NCBI GenBank assembly: GCA_024234505.1
Contig: JACKOD010000002.1
Location: 248,001 to 312,000, forward strand
DNA from: Hahellaceae bacterium
GTDB lineage: Bacteria > Pseudomonadota > Gammaproteobacteria > Pseudomonadales > Oleiphilaceae
Length of the DNA stretch: 64,000 nt
Direction: 5' to 3'
Under the pieces are notes generated by a model that was not told the origin of the DNA, made no database searches, and saw only the letters and a list, made by a program, of their open reading frames with translations. The position numbers were made by a program, and so were the translations under genes. Position 1 is the stretch's first letter, and each line of letters opens with the position of its first letter. This document shows, piece after piece, positions 1-8,617 of this stretch.

Positions 1-81
1 TTGATGTATTTATTCGTGTCTCTGGCCTTGAATCGTGTCGGCCCCGGGCTGTTTCAGCTTGGGGTAATTTGCAGTCCAGGA

Positions 82-167
82 TTGTTATGCCGACCGAAAT
101 TGTTCTACCGACCTAAATAGTTATGCTGACCCAGATTGATAAACAGACCCAGATTGACAAACAGACA
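82..167. repeat. 18-bp imperfect tandem repeat, about 4.8 copies
   Basis: Five successive blocks start at 82, 100, 118, 136 and 154. They follow the pattern TTGTTATGCCGACCCAGA with drift from copy to copy; the first two share GCCGACC-type cores and the last two share AAACAGACCCAGA. The array ends right at the Shine-Dalgarno sequence of the HDOD gene, so it lies in that gene's leader or promoter region. The sequence to its left (1-81) shows no gene I can support. Confidence 0.75.
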
Positions 168-184
168 TGGAAGGAAGAGGCTGC

Positions 185-1447
185 ATGAGCAGTAACCGAT
201 CACTTTTGACATCCGAACATCTTAAACAGTTTCGTCCACTCAATAAGCTAGCAGAAAACCAGCGTATCCTGCTGGCAGACAAAGCGCGTATTATGGCCTT
301 GCCCAAGCGTAAGGTTTTGTTTGAATGCGGCTCTTCTGATCATTTCGATTACTTTCTGTTATCCGGAAAAATCGAGCTGGTGGCCGCCGACAAGAAAGTG
401 CGTGAAGTGGAGGCAGGCTCTACCGCTTCCTGGTCGGCGATAGCTCATTTACAGCCTCGACAGTTCACCGTTAAAGCCTTGTCGGACTGCGAATTTCTGG
501 TGCTTGAAACCGATGTGCTCAATCGTTTGTTGAAGGAGGCTCCCATAGAGCAGCTGGAGTCGGACGCCGGCATCAGTGCAGCGGATCAAACCGCCTATAA
601 AGTATTGATGACGTTCCAGAGTGATTTAAAATCAAACAACTTTACCTTGCCCAGCTTGCCAGATGTTGCCATGCGCATACGGCAGGTCGCCAGTCGTGAA
701 AACTCCAGTATGGATGACATCGCCAAACTGGTGAACAGCGATCCCGCCATTACGCTAAAACTAATCAAAGCCTGTAATAGCCCCTTGTATCGTGGGTTTT
801 CGGATATCACCTCAAGTCGTGATGCCGTGACACGTTTGGGGATGAAAGTGACCCAGCAGCTAGTGATGGTTTTCGCAATGCGGGAACTGTTTCGGAGTAA
901 GAAGCCCGAGTTGCAGAAAGCCATGTCAGCACTCTGGGATCATTCGCGAGAGGTGGCATCCATTGCCTATGTTCTGGCCGAGCTAACTCCGGGACTAGAC
1001 AAGGATTTCGCGATGATGGCAGGACTGATTCACGATGTGGGGGCAGTTCCCGTGATTTGTTATGCCGAAAATATTCCCGATTTATATGCCGACCCGAAAG
1101 CCCTGCAGGCAGTCATAGCTGAACTTCGAGGCGAGTTAGGGGCGACGATGATGCAACATTGGGGAATGCCAGCGGTATTTGCTGAGGTTACGGAGCATGC
1201 GGACAATTGGTCGCGTGATTCGGGTCAGGAAAATGCAGATTACGTTGATGTGGTGTTGGTGGCCCAGCGGCACGCGTTATTAGGCCAGCCATCAGCAAAA
1301 GACTTGCCGCCCTTTACACAAATTCCGGCGTTCGGAAAGCTGGCGCGAGGCGGACTCACGCCGGAGAAAAGCCTGAAAGTATTGGTTGAGGCACGTCAGA
1401 AGATACAGGAAGTTCAGGATTTTCTGGGAGCAGATTTACCGGTTTGA
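185..1447 (+). CDS. HDOD domain protein with N-terminal cyclic-nucleotide-binding-like domain
   Basis: The product has 420 residues. An N-terminal beta-roll like a cNMP/CRP sensor domain covers about residues 15-125 (motif DYFLLSGKIELV). It is followed by an HDOD domain (about 150-350) starting at LPSLPDVAMRI and containing AGLIHDVGAVPV. HDOD proteins resemble HD phosphohydrolases but generally lack the full metal-binding set; they act as signalling scaffolds tied to c-di-GMP, chemotaxis or stress. I chose the ATG at 185 because AGGAAGAGG (172-180) is correctly placed before it; an ATG at 167 lies in the repeat and has no such site. The product should be cytoplasmic. The effector ligand is unknown. 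Many c-di-GMP-type genes lie nearby, but no operon partner is visible. Confidence 0.85.
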   Translation: MSSNRSLLTSEHLKQFRPLNKLAENQRILLADKARIMALPKRKVLFECGSSDHFDYFLLSGKIELVAADKKVREVEAGSTASWSAIAHLQPRQFTVKALSDCEFLVLETDVLNRLLKEAPIEQLESDAGISAADQTAYKVLMTFQSDLKSNNFTLPSLPDVAMRIRQVASRENSSMDDIAKLVNSDPAITLKLIKACNSPLYRGFSDITSSRDAVTRLGMKVTQQLVMVFAMRELFRSKKPELQKAMSALWDHSREVASIAYVLAELTPGLDKDFAMMAGLIHDVGAVPVICYAENIPDLYADPKALQAVIAELRGELGATMMQHWGMPAVFAEVTEHADNWSRDSGQENADYVDVVLVAQRHALLGQPSAKDLPPFTQIPAFGKLARGGLTPEKSLKVLVEARQKIQEVQDFLGADLPV

Positions 1448-2305
1448 CGACTCGGGGGTGCTGGTCTCGGGCATGGATTCGTTTTCCTGAGCGGCTTCCA
1501 TTTGCATGCTGATTGCGCGCTCAATGCGCCCCAGCTTGATTTCCAGTGCTTCGAGTTTGGTCAGAATCAGTTGCTCCCGATGCAGTACAGACTGCTCTTC
1601 TTTTGACATCAAAAAAGCGGAGAAGCTGGCGGTGAGCATTGAGAAAATGCCCATCCCTATGAGAATTACAAATGAGCCGAACAACCTCCCGGCGGTGGTG
1701 GAGGGAACGATATCTCCATAGCCCACGGTTGTCATGGTCACCCAGGCCCACCAGACACCATCCCAGGGCGTGCCAATGGACGGGTCGATGCCTGCAATCA
1801 GAAATCCGGCCCCCAACATCAGCATAAAGCCAATCATGAGTGTGGTTCCCAGATGGTTTCTGGCAAGTACCTCTCGTGCGGTTTTGGATACCTGAACGAG
1901 CAAGCTCAACAACACCAGCAGTCTAAGGCCCCGAAGAAGCCCGATGGAGGGTAGGGCGTACCACCAGATGGGGCAGCCGAAAACAACAATGACCAGGTTA
2001 ATCCAGTTGTCTTTCAGGTAGCGAGAGCGATCCCGAACGACGCAGGTAATGAGTACGGTTTCAAACAAAAACATGGCCCATATCAGCCAGTCCGTAAATT
2101 CTACAAATTCTGGAGTCAGCTTTTCTGCCGCCTGCAAATACCATTCTACAATGATCCAAAGGGCCAGAATCATCATGGGCCATTCCACCAGATGGTAAAT
2201 GCGCAGGGCCTTTTCGGTTTCATTGGGCGAAACGCCGGCGACGCCTATGACTTTGGGAAACTCTCGACTGATCATGATATGCTTCGGCAAACCTTTAAGA
2301 ATCAA
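1436..2305 (-). CDS. Voltage-gated-type potassium channel (VIC family)
   Basis: A 289-residue membrane protein with six predicted hydrophobic segments and a K+ selectivity filter TVGYGD near residues 191-196, between the last two segments. The fourth segment (GLLRGLRLLVLL) carries only two arginines, so voltage sensing may be weak. The C-terminal tail is a charged, probably coiled-coil helix (LTKLEALEIKLGRIE), as seen in bacterial channels that assemble as tetramers. The start is taken as TTG at 2305 because AAGGA sits just upstream; an ATG at 2275 is the alternative and removes ten residues. The 3' end overlaps the end of the convergent HDOD gene by 12 bp. Confidence 0.85.
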   Translation of the reverse strand: MILKGLPKHIMISREFPKVIGVAGVSPNETEKALRIYHLVEWPMMILALWIIVEWYLQAAEKLTPEFVEFTDWLIWAMFLFETVLITCVVRDRSRYLKDNWINLVIVVFGCPIWWYALPSIGLLRGLRLLVLLSLLVQVSKTAREVLARNHLGTTLMIGFMLMLGAGFLIAGIDPSIGTPWDGVWWAWVTMTTVGYGDIVPSTTAGRLFGSFVILIGMGIFSMLTASFSAFLMSKEEQSVLHREQLILTKLEALEIKLGRIERAISMQMEAAQENESMPETSTPESSNR

Positions 2306-2384
2306 TATCTTCCTTAGTTTAGCAGATCCTGGCAGAGGCGAACTTGCCTTTGTCTTTGTTCAATACGGGAACGGAGGTATTTCA

Positions 2385-2825
2385 GTGTCTCGGATTAAGA
2401 TTGAAATTCCGGCCGGAACAGGTTTTTCTGTACGGTTGGTGGTGCGAATAAGCGATATCAACTATGGCGGGCATCTAGGACATGATCGCCTGATTTCCAT
2501 GTTGCATGAGGCGCGGATGCAGTTTTTTCAGCATTGGGGATATGAGGAATTGAATGTTGAGGGTGTCGGTACAGTGATCGCAGATCTCGGCATACGCTAT
2601 TTGGGCGAGGCATTTGTCGGCAACGAGCTGGTGATTGAAATGATTCCGGGGGATGTCAGCCGAAAAGGATTTGCACTGTTTTACAAGGTTCATCGCGCCA
2701 TTGATCAATTGCCTGTGGCACAAGCGAAAACTGCGCTGGTGTTTTTCGACTATGCTGATCATAAGGCTGTTGATATTCCTTCAGCATTTCGTGAAAAGCT
2801 GAATTCCGCGACGAGCGAGTCTTAA
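2385..2825 (+). CDS. Acyl-CoA thioesterase, hotdog fold (4HBT)
   Basis: A 146-residue protein of the single-hotdog thioesterase type. It has the signature VRISDINYGGHLGHD near residues 16-30 and a following long helix (LISMLHEARMQFF), then strand-rich sequence ending AKTALVFFDY. These enzymes hydrolyse acyl-CoA thioesters in the cytoplasm; the chain length cannot be judged here. The start is GTG at 2385, placed seven bases after ACGGAGG (2371-2377); an upstream extension in the same frame would overlap the channel gene and has no ribosome-binding site. The LON-domain gene follows 32 bases later, probably in the same transcript. Confidence 0.8.
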   Translation: MSRIKIEIPAGTGFSVRLVVRISDINYGGHLGHDRLISMLHEARMQFFQHWGYEELNVEGVGTVIADLGIRYLGEAFVGNELVIEMIPGDVSRKGFALFYKVHRAIDQLPVAQAKTALVFFDYADHKAVDIPSAFREKLNSATSES

Positions 2826-2857
2826 CTGCCCGGTCGCCGAAAAGGTAAGGTGCCTCT

Positions 2858-3439
2858 ATGCTAAATGAAGTTCCCCTGTTTCCGTTGAATTCCATCATTT
2901 TTCCCGGTGGCCGCCTGCCTTTGCGCCTTTTCGAACCCCGCTATCTGGATATGGTTGCCAATGCTCTTCGACAGCAAACCGGCTTTGTCATCGTGCTCAT
3001 TAAAGAGGGTAATGAGGTCGGACAACCCTGCGAATTCTATTCAACGGGCACATTGGTGAAGATTATTGATTTCTCGGCCCGTGAAGACGGGTTACTGGGG
3101 ATCACAGTCGAAGGCACTCAAAAAGTCACCGTCACCCAGTTTACGCGTCAATCCGACGGTTTGTATGTGGGCGCCTTAAGCGGGGTTGATCAGGAGAGCT
3201 TTATGCCGGTTCAGGAGCGCTTTTGTGAGTTAGTGGATCTGCTGCAAGCACTCAGCCGGCATCCTGCGGTGAGTGATCTTGCGCTGGAAATCGACTATCA
3301 GGATAGCCGGGATGTCGGCTGGCGACTGACTGAACTCCTGCCGTTGGCGCGTAAGGAAAAGCAGTATCTATTTGAGCTCGAAGATCCCGTCTACCGTCTG
3401 GAGCAGATCAGAGGATTGCTTTCGATATTGCAGGAATAG
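2858..3439 (+). CDS. LON substrate-binding-domain protein
   Basis: A 193-residue stand-alone protein matching the N-terminal domain of Lon protease (PLFPLNSIIFPGGRLPLRLF at residues 5-24, then EPRYLDM). It lacks the AAA+ and peptidase parts of Lon. Such short LON-domain proteins are widespread in gammaproteobacteria and their role is unknown; peptide or substrate binding is inferred from the domain alone. It is preceded by AAGGTG and lies just after the thioesterase gene. Its last 32 bases overlap the 3' end of the convergent DedA-PAP2 gene. Confidence 0.85.
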   Translation: MLNEVPLFPLNSIIFPGGRLPLRLFEPRYLDMVANALRQQTGFVIVLIKEGNEVGQPCEFYSTGTLVKIIDFSAREDGLLGITVEGTQKVTVTQFTRQSDGLYVGALSGVDQESFMPVQERFCELVDLLQALSRHPAVSDLALEIDYQDSRDVGWRLTELLPLARKEKQYLFELEDPVYRLEQIRGLLSILQE

Positions 3440-5006
3440 TCGTAGTCTTCGATGCAACCTGCTCGGCAGGGGCTGTCGCCAGCGTGCTCTGATCGCGGAG
3501 TTGATGGCAGGCCATGGTGGCGGTGATATTTGTTTTGGGTTGATAAGCCCGTTGCGCGGCATCGAAATAACGGTTTACGTAAACGACAGATAATAAAATC
3601 CATATCGACAGCGCGATCAATGTACTGATATCCACACTGAAGTGTTGTTTGTCGAAGCGGCTATAAGACAGACGGGTTACGCCGCAAATAATAAGACCTA
3701 GCAGTACGCCACCGATCACATCCGTGAACCAGTGTACGCCAAGATAGATACGGCTGACGCCAATCAATGCCACTGGGAGGGCGCAGGCAAGATAAGCGAC
3801 CCAACGTTGTCTGATGCTAACCTCTCGCGCAACAAATGCCCCCATCAGTCCCCAAAAGACCATGCTGCCACTACTATGCCCGCTGGGAAACGAAAAGGAT
3901 TTAGGCGGGAATAACGCCAGATCCGGGCGCACCAGCGCAAAAGCGTCTTTCAGTCCATGGGTTATCAATGCAGTGGCAATGCCTGCCAGTGCAACGTGGA
4001 TGGCGGCCGCGTAAAACCCTCTGAACGCCAGAAGCCCGATAAACAAAGGCATGACCCAATATAAATATCTGTCGTCACCCAGCAGGGTTATGCCCAGCAG
4101 CGGGTAGTCCAGTACGGGAGAACGTAACAGCTGAAAGAAATTCGTGATTCCGGTATCCAGCCCTTTAAGCCAGGGCGTGTGTAAAACAATGAGGGAGAGA
4201 ATAATAAAGCTCAATAAAGAAAAGAGAACCAACAAAAACGATGAAAGGGGAAATTCTCCCCCAGCCGTTGACTTGTCATTAGTGTGCCCCTCGGTTTCCT
4301 GTTTGTCAGGCGTTGCCAGGGCTCGCCACAGGCGACGACCGAAGTGGTAGCGCATTAGCCACTGATGCGTCATTAGATACAGTTGTCCTCCCGGATTAAT
4401 CTCCCAATGCAGGCGGACGATCAGCGCAAACAGGCCGGAAGCAATAGCCAGACTGACGATCATGATCGGCATAAAATGTTCCGGAAGCGGGATGTCGATG
4501 TTAATCGAGGCTCCGACCAGAAAACCGGGAATGACATAGAGCGGTGCCCAGCCTACGGCAGACAAAATGTTGAAGGTGAGAAAACGTCGGGCGGGCATAT
4601 GAAGCATGCCTGCCACGAGGGGTAATACCGGCCGTAAAGGACCGACAAAGCGTCCAATCAATATGCTTTTTCCGCCATGTCTGCGGAAAAATTCCTCACC
4701 GCTATGAAGCAGGGCGGGGTAGCGGCTCATGGGCCATACACGGGGAATACTGGATTTAAAATAATGGCCTATCAGAAAGCTGAGGCCGTCGCCACCTACC
4801 GCGCCGAGAAAGGCCCATAATAGTGATTCCGCAAGTGAGAGTGCACCGCCGCCGGCAATGATGGATACCATAAACAGCATGATAACGCCGGGGACAATGA
4901 CACCCGCTAATGCGAGTGACTCAACAAAGGCAATCAAAAAAATGGCACAGCTGATCCAGCCGGGATTAGCCTGCAACCAGAGGGTCAGGGTATGCAAATC
5001 GGGCAT
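3408..5006 (-). CDS. DedA-family / PAP2 phosphatase fusion membrane protein
   Basis: A 532-residue inner-membrane protein made of two enzyme-like halves. Residues about 1-200 are a DedA (SNARE-associated/VTT) domain with the typical GRFVGPLRPVLPLVAG loop. Residues about 240-480 are a type 2 phosphatidic acid phosphatase with all three motifs: KDAFALVRP, SFPSGHSSGS and SRIYLGVHWFTDVIGG. DedA proteins are implicated in lipid flipping (undecaprenyl phosphate, phosphatidylethanolamine) and PAP2 enzymes dephosphorylate lipid phosphates. The fusion therefore suggests a membrane lipid-phosphate recycling enzyme, which is inference. A hairpin terminator of the upstream GGDEF pair precedes it, so it probably has its own promoter. 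Confidence 0.9.
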   Translation of the reverse strand: MPDLHTLTLWLQANPGWISCAIFLIAFVESLALAGVIVPGVIMLFMVSIIAGGGALSLAESLLWAFLGAVGGDGLSFLIGHYFKSSIPRVWPMSRYPALLHSGEEFFRRHGGKSILIGRFVGPLRPVLPLVAGMLHMPARRFLTFNILSAVGWAPLYVIPGFLVGASINIDIPLPEHFMPIMIVSLAIASGLFALIVRLHWEINPGGQLYLMTHQWLMRYHFGRRLWRALATPDKQETEGHTNDKSTAGGEFPLSSFLLVLFSLLSFIILSLIVLHTPWLKGLDTGITNFFQLLRSPVLDYPLLGITLLGDDRYLYWVMPLFIGLLAFRGFYAAAIHVALAGIATALITHGLKDAFALVRPDLALFPPKSFSFPSGHSSGSMVFWGLMGAFVAREVSIRQRWVAYLACALPVALIGVSRIYLGVHWFTDVIGGVLLGLIICGVTRLSYSRFDKQHFSVDISTLIALSIWILLSVVYVNRYFDAAQRAYQPKTNITATMACHQLRDQSTLATAPAEQVASKTTTIPAISKAIL

Positions 5007-5041
5007 TGCGTATAAATCGTCGTCGGTTTAACAAAATAGGA

Positions 5042-5084
5042 AAACAGGCTGCATCACACTCAAGAGTGTTTGTTGATGCCTGTT
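5042..5084 (-). terminator. Rho-independent terminator of the tandem GGDEF-like genes
   Basis: Read on the minus strand, AACAG..GCATCA..CACT pairs with AGTG..TGATGC..CTGTT around a CAAG loop. A T-rich tail (TTTTCCTATTTTG) follows. It sits just after the stop of the second GGDEF-like gene and before the DedA-PAP2 start. Confidence 0.6.
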
Positions 5085-5098
5085 ATCAGTGTGTTCAT

Positions 5099-6103
5099 TC
5101 ACCGAAGAAAATGACAGACCCGATTATGCCCATTCTTTTGTGCTTCAGACAGCGCGGATTGAGATTCGGAAATTAAAGATTGTACATCTTGTGTATCGGG
5201 GGTGAGGCTGGAGCAGCCCAGACTCAAGGTTAAATGATCGGTATTGTGCCATGCGTGCTCGGTGGCACGTCGCCGTATCCGTTCGGCGATCACAAGTACG
5301 CCTTCTTGGGGAGTGTTGGGAAGTAGCAGATAAAAACGACAGGCGTTATCGTAATAATGGCTGTCGCCGGCCCGAATCATTCCTCCCAGCATCTCAGACA
5401 GTTGCCGGGCCAAATCGCTTCCGGCCTGTTGTCCGTGCAGGCTGGTAAATTGATTCAGATAATCGACTTCCAGTGCAATGATCGAAAGAGGCAGGCTGGT
5501 GTCATCGGCACGATGAATTTCTTTATCGAGCGTCTCCTCAAAATGGCGCATGTTATAGGCTTCTGTCACCGGATCATGAATGCTCAGCTCGACCAGTGAA
5601 CGACTTCTGTTGTGGTGCAGCCAGGCGTAAAGGCTGGCGATACCTGCCAGTAGCAAATAGCTGGTGGCAAAGGCGACAGCGGTAAAAAATCCATTGGAAT
5701 ACCAGGTAAGAATAAATGCCGCACCCAGCAAAATGGCATTAAAACGAGCGGATTGACGCAGCGGTAAAATGAGAAAGCTCAGAAGACATAGCGGATAAAG
5801 ACCATATCGGGCCGCATCGGATGTCATCGATAAGTCGCTCAGGACGAGCAGGGCCGCAACGATTAACAGATATTGATGAAGATTATCCCGCAGGGGAAGG
5901 CTCTGCTGAGCCCAGCTCAACGCAATCCCCGCCAGGTATAACGCAAACAGAATCAGAGCGGTATAAACCAGATCGTACAAGCCGTACAGGTAGCTTTCCC
6001 GCGCCAGAATTATCGAAGTCAGCGCCGCCATGCTGTAAATAGCGATGCGAGTATAGGGCTTGAGTTGTTTGGCGGAAATAAAGTTCATGGTTGCACTGTT
6101 CAT
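5099..6103 (-). CDS. Membrane GGDEF-like protein with degenerate active site
   Basis: A protein of about 334 residues. The N-terminal half (to about residue 160) has several hydrophobic segments; a GGDEF-family domain follows, starting at LSIHDPVTEAYNMRHFEE. The signature loop reads DNACRFYLLLPNT where active diguanylate cyclases have GGDEF, so both glycines and the acidic pair are gone. The domain is very likely catalytically dead and may act as a receptor or pseudo-enzyme (inference). The start is ATG at 6103; a TTG at 6109 immediately after the upstream stop is also possible, with GAGGAA serving either. It is tightly coupled to the upstream homologue, and the two look like an old tandem duplication. 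Confidence 0.8.
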   Translation of the reverse strand: MNSATMNFISAKQLKPYTRIAIYSMAALTSIILARESYLYGLYDLVYTALILFALYLAGIALSWAQQSLPLRDNLHQYLLIVAALLVLSDLSMTSDAARYGLYPLCLLSFLILPLRQSARFNAILLGAAFILTWYSNGFFTAVAFATSYLLLAGIASLYAWLHHNRSRSLVELSIHDPVTEAYNMRHFEETLDKEIHRADDTSLPLSIIALEVDYLNQFTSLHGQQAGSDLARQLSEMLGGMIRAGDSHYYDNACRFYLLLPNTPQEGVLVIAERIRRRATEHAWHNTDHLTLSLGCSSLTPDTQDVQSLISESQSALSEAQKNGHNRVCHFLR

Positions 6104-6109
6104 TTCCAA

Positions 6110-7084
6110 CTATTCCTCGTCCTTGCTTTGCCATAGGCGGCAATGATTGCTTTTTTCGGCCTGGGACTCGTGCAGTGCCTGGAGTGCATGATCCACCAGC
6201 GTTTGGGCATCTTCGCCGACGTTGACGGCAGTCACGCCCACACTGGCTGAAACTTTGTGTTCATCGGAGCTCAGAATTTTTCGCAGATGGATACGCAATT
6301 TATCGGCCTTTTTGAGCGCCGCCTTGGCACCGGTGTTAGGTAGAATCAGCAGGAATTCATCATTATGCCATCGGTAATAGGTATCAAATGGCCTGAGTTG
6401 TTCGTGCAAACACTGCCCGAGTTGCGTCAAGAGCGGGTCGCGTTGCTCCCGCAGGGTGAGTGCGCCGCCGTCCAGACCCAGTGCCAAAACGGCCAGGCTG
6501 GTGCCTTCTCGCTCGGAGCGCTGAATTTCCTTTTCCAGATCGTAGTAGAGGTGCTCCTGGGTGGATGCCAGCGTCAGGTTGTCTGTGCGGCGCAACGGCT
6601 TCAGCGCACTTTCCCGTGTTTCACGTAAATAGACAAACATGCAGGTAAGACCCATGCATAGCAAAAAGTTAAAAATGATCTGCATCCGCTCCAGCGTATC
6701 GTAAAACACCAGCGCGCATACAACAAAAAGCAGACTGTAAGACAGTACCAGCCGGGTGGCCAGCCTGACCGGGTAAAACAGAAACAGTAACAGCGGGACG
6801 ACAAAGCTCCATGACTCCGCCATGCGCTCGTTCCAGATGAGACTGCCGAGCGTGACGATACAAAGAAAAATCACGATAAGGTGTGAAAGAAAACTGTGCT
6901 TCTGCACATCAGGTTGGGGCTGGTAAATGCTGTTTAACGCCAGTAACACGGTAAAAACGAGGGTGATAGCCCCTGTTGCCGTTTGGCCTGCCACGAAACT
7001 GACCAGGCTCAGAAAGCCTGCCATGCCCGCCGCCCAAAAGTAGATTCGTGTACGTAAAAATAAGCTTAATTCGGTTTGTGACAT
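6110..7084 (-). CDS. Membrane GGDEF-family protein with altered motif (HNDEF)
   Basis: A 324-residue protein with an N-terminal block of hydrophobic helices (about residues 10-150) and a C-terminal GGDEF-family domain. The motif reads YRWHNDEFLLILPNTG: the acidic DE pair is kept but both glycines needed for GTP phosphate contacts are replaced by His-Asn. Cyclase activity is therefore doubtful. The start is placed at ATG 7084; a TTG/GTG pair 27-30 bases upstream has no ribosome-binding site. The stop codon abuts the start of the second GGDEF-like gene, so the two are co-transcribed and probably translationally coupled. The gene is divergent from proA. Confidence 0.8.
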   Translation of the reverse strand: MSQTELSLFLRTRIYFWAAGMAGFLSLVSFVAGQTATGAITLVFTVLLALNSIYQPQPDVQKHSFLSHLIVIFLCIVTLGSLIWNERMAESWSFVVPLLLFLFYPVRLATRLVLSYSLLFVVCALVFYDTLERMQIIFNFLLCMGLTCMFVYLRETRESALKPLRRTDNLTLASTQEHLYYDLEKEIQRSEREGTSLAVLALGLDGGALTLREQRDPLLTQLGQCLHEQLRPFDTYYRWHNDEFLLILPNTGAKAALKKADKLRIHLRKILSSDEHKVSASVGVTAVNVGEDAQTLVDHALQALHESQAEKSNHCRLWQSKDEE

Positions 7085-7141
7085 GTTGCTTTTCAACCTT
7101 TGATCGTTCACCAAGGGTGTTTTGTATAGATATTCCTGAAG

Positions 7142-7208
7142 AATACGTATTTTAGTGCGAACAGAGCGAACGGAGAATGCATCCTTTCGGACATTTACAG
7201 GTTATAAT
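7142..7208 (+). promoter_or_regulatory. Possible proA promoter region with a 10-bp palindrome
   Basis: The divergent spacer between the GGDEF-like pair and proA holds a perfect -10 hexamer TATAAT at 7203-7208. No good -35 lies at the standard distance. It also holds the palindrome AATACGTATT at 7142-7151, which could be a regulator site. Both are weak sequence-only calls. Confidence 0.3.
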
Positions 7209-7342
7209 AGCCGGTTTTGAAGCAGAGCATTCCTCTTTTCTATGGGCAAGTCTCGCAAGATGGCCCAACAGTGGTTTGATAGAGGGTAACACTGTTAAAT
7301 GAAATTTAAAGTGAAGACCTGATAGGGCGGGTAGTGATAACG

Positions 7343-8599
7343 ATGGATGTTAAAGCCTACATGACTGAAGTGGGGATGCAAGCGCGTCAGGCGGCTTCCC
7401 TTATAGCCCGTGCAGACACGGCAACCAAAAACAAGGCACTGCTCGCGATGGCAGATGCACTGAATCAAGCGCGCCCGGCACTTGCGGCGGCCAATGCGAA
7501 AGATCTTGCCCAGGGTAAAGAAAACGGACTGGATGATGCCATGTTGGATCGTCTTGCGCTGACGCCCGCCCGCATTGACAGCATGATTGAGGGATTGCGA
7601 CAGGTAGCCACCTTGCCGGATCCCGTGGGCATTATTGATGACATGAAATTTATGCCGTCAGGCATTCAAGTGGGGCGTATGCGTGTTCCCTTGGGAGTCA
7701 TCGGAATTATTTATGAGTCCCGTCCCAACGTCACCGTAGAGGCTGCCAGTTTATGTCTGAAATCCGGTAATGCCACGATTTTACGTGGAGGCTCGGAAGC
7801 CATTCATTCTAATCAGGCGATTGCGGATTGTATCCAGCAAGGATTGCAGCTCGCAGGTTTACCCGGTTCTGCGGTGCAGGTGGTGAAAACCACGGATCGC
7901 GAGGCCGTGGGCCAGCTCATTACCATGCCCGAATTTGTCGATGTGATTGTGCCACGTGGTGGCAAGGGGCTGATCGAGCGAATCAGTCGTGATGCCAAGG
8001 TTCCGGTGATCAAGCATCTGGATGGCATTTGTCATGTATTTATTGACGCCGATGCGGATATGGAAAAAGCGATAAGAGTCGCCATGAATGCCAAAACACA
8101 TCGCTATGGTACCTGCAACACCATGGAGACCTTGTTGGTTGATGAACAGATTGCACCACAGGTACTGCCTGAACTGGCGCAACAATTGACAAACAAAGGT
8201 GTTGAACTGCGAGGTTGTGGGAAAACGCTTTCCTTAATAGGTCAGGGCGTGGCGGCCACAGAAGAGGATTGGTCGACTGAATATCTCGCGCCCATACTGG
8301 CAATAAAAATTGTGTCCGGACTGGACGAAGCCATGGCGCATATTAATTACTATGGCTCGCATCATACTGACGCTATCGTGACAGAAAACTATAGTAAAGG
8401 GCGTCGTTTTATCGCAGAGGTAGATTCCAGCTCTGTCATGATCAATGCTTCTACCCGCTTTGCGGATGGGTTCGAATATGGACTGGGAGCCGAGATCGGG
8501 ATATCCACAGACAAGATTCATGCACGTGGCCCGGTAGGATTGGACGGTTTAACTTCGCAGAAATACGTTGTTTTCGGCGATGGCCATATTCGTCAGTAA
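7343..8599 (+). CDS. proA: Glutamate-5-semialdehyde dehydrogenase (gamma-glutamyl phosphate reductase)
   Basis: A 418-residue cytoplasmic enzyme of proline synthesis that reduces gamma-glutamyl phosphate to glutamate semialdehyde with NADPH. It shows the aldehyde-dehydrogenase fold (GVIGIIYESRPNVTVEA, ILRGGSEAIHSN) and the catalytic cysteine in RYGTCNTMETLLV (Cys258). Its length is normal for the family. The ATG at 7343 places the N-terminus where ProA proteins usually begin; a GTG at 7334 is an alternative. It precedes nadD by 18 bases, as in Pseudomonas-type genomes. Confidence 0.95.
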   Translation: MDVKAYMTEVGMQARQAASLIARADTATKNKALLAMADALNQARPALAAANAKDLAQGKENGLDDAMLDRLALTPARIDSMIEGLRQVATLPDPVGIIDDMKFMPSGIQVGRMRVPLGVIGIIYESRPNVTVEAASLCLKSGNATILRGGSEAIHSNQAIADCIQQGLQLAGLPGSAVQVVKTTDREAVGQLITMPEFVDVIVPRGGKGLIERISRDAKVPVIKHLDGICHVFIDADADMEKAIRVAMNAKTHRYGTCNTMETLLVDEQIAPQVLPELAQQLTNKGVELRGCGKTLSLIGQGVAATEEDWSTEYLAPILAIKIVSGLDEAMAHINYYGSHHTDAIVTENYSKGRRFIAEVDSSSVMINASTRFADGFEYGLGAEIGISTDKIHARGPVGLDGLTSQKYVVFGDGHIRQ

Positions 8600-8617
8600 C
8601 TTTTCAGGCAGCTTTGC

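Noticed and set aside
1..120. Frame open from the left edge to a stop at 118
   Set aside because: It runs into the 18-bp repeat and shows no protein family pattern.
595..924. 109-codon minus-strand frame inside the HDOD gene
   Set aside because: It is antisense to a well-supported domain and has no recognisable protein pattern.
3408..3439. Frameshift or fusion between the LON gene and the DedA-PAP2 gene
   Set aside because: The two genes are convergent and both C-termini are normal; a 32-bp 3' overlap is unremarkable.
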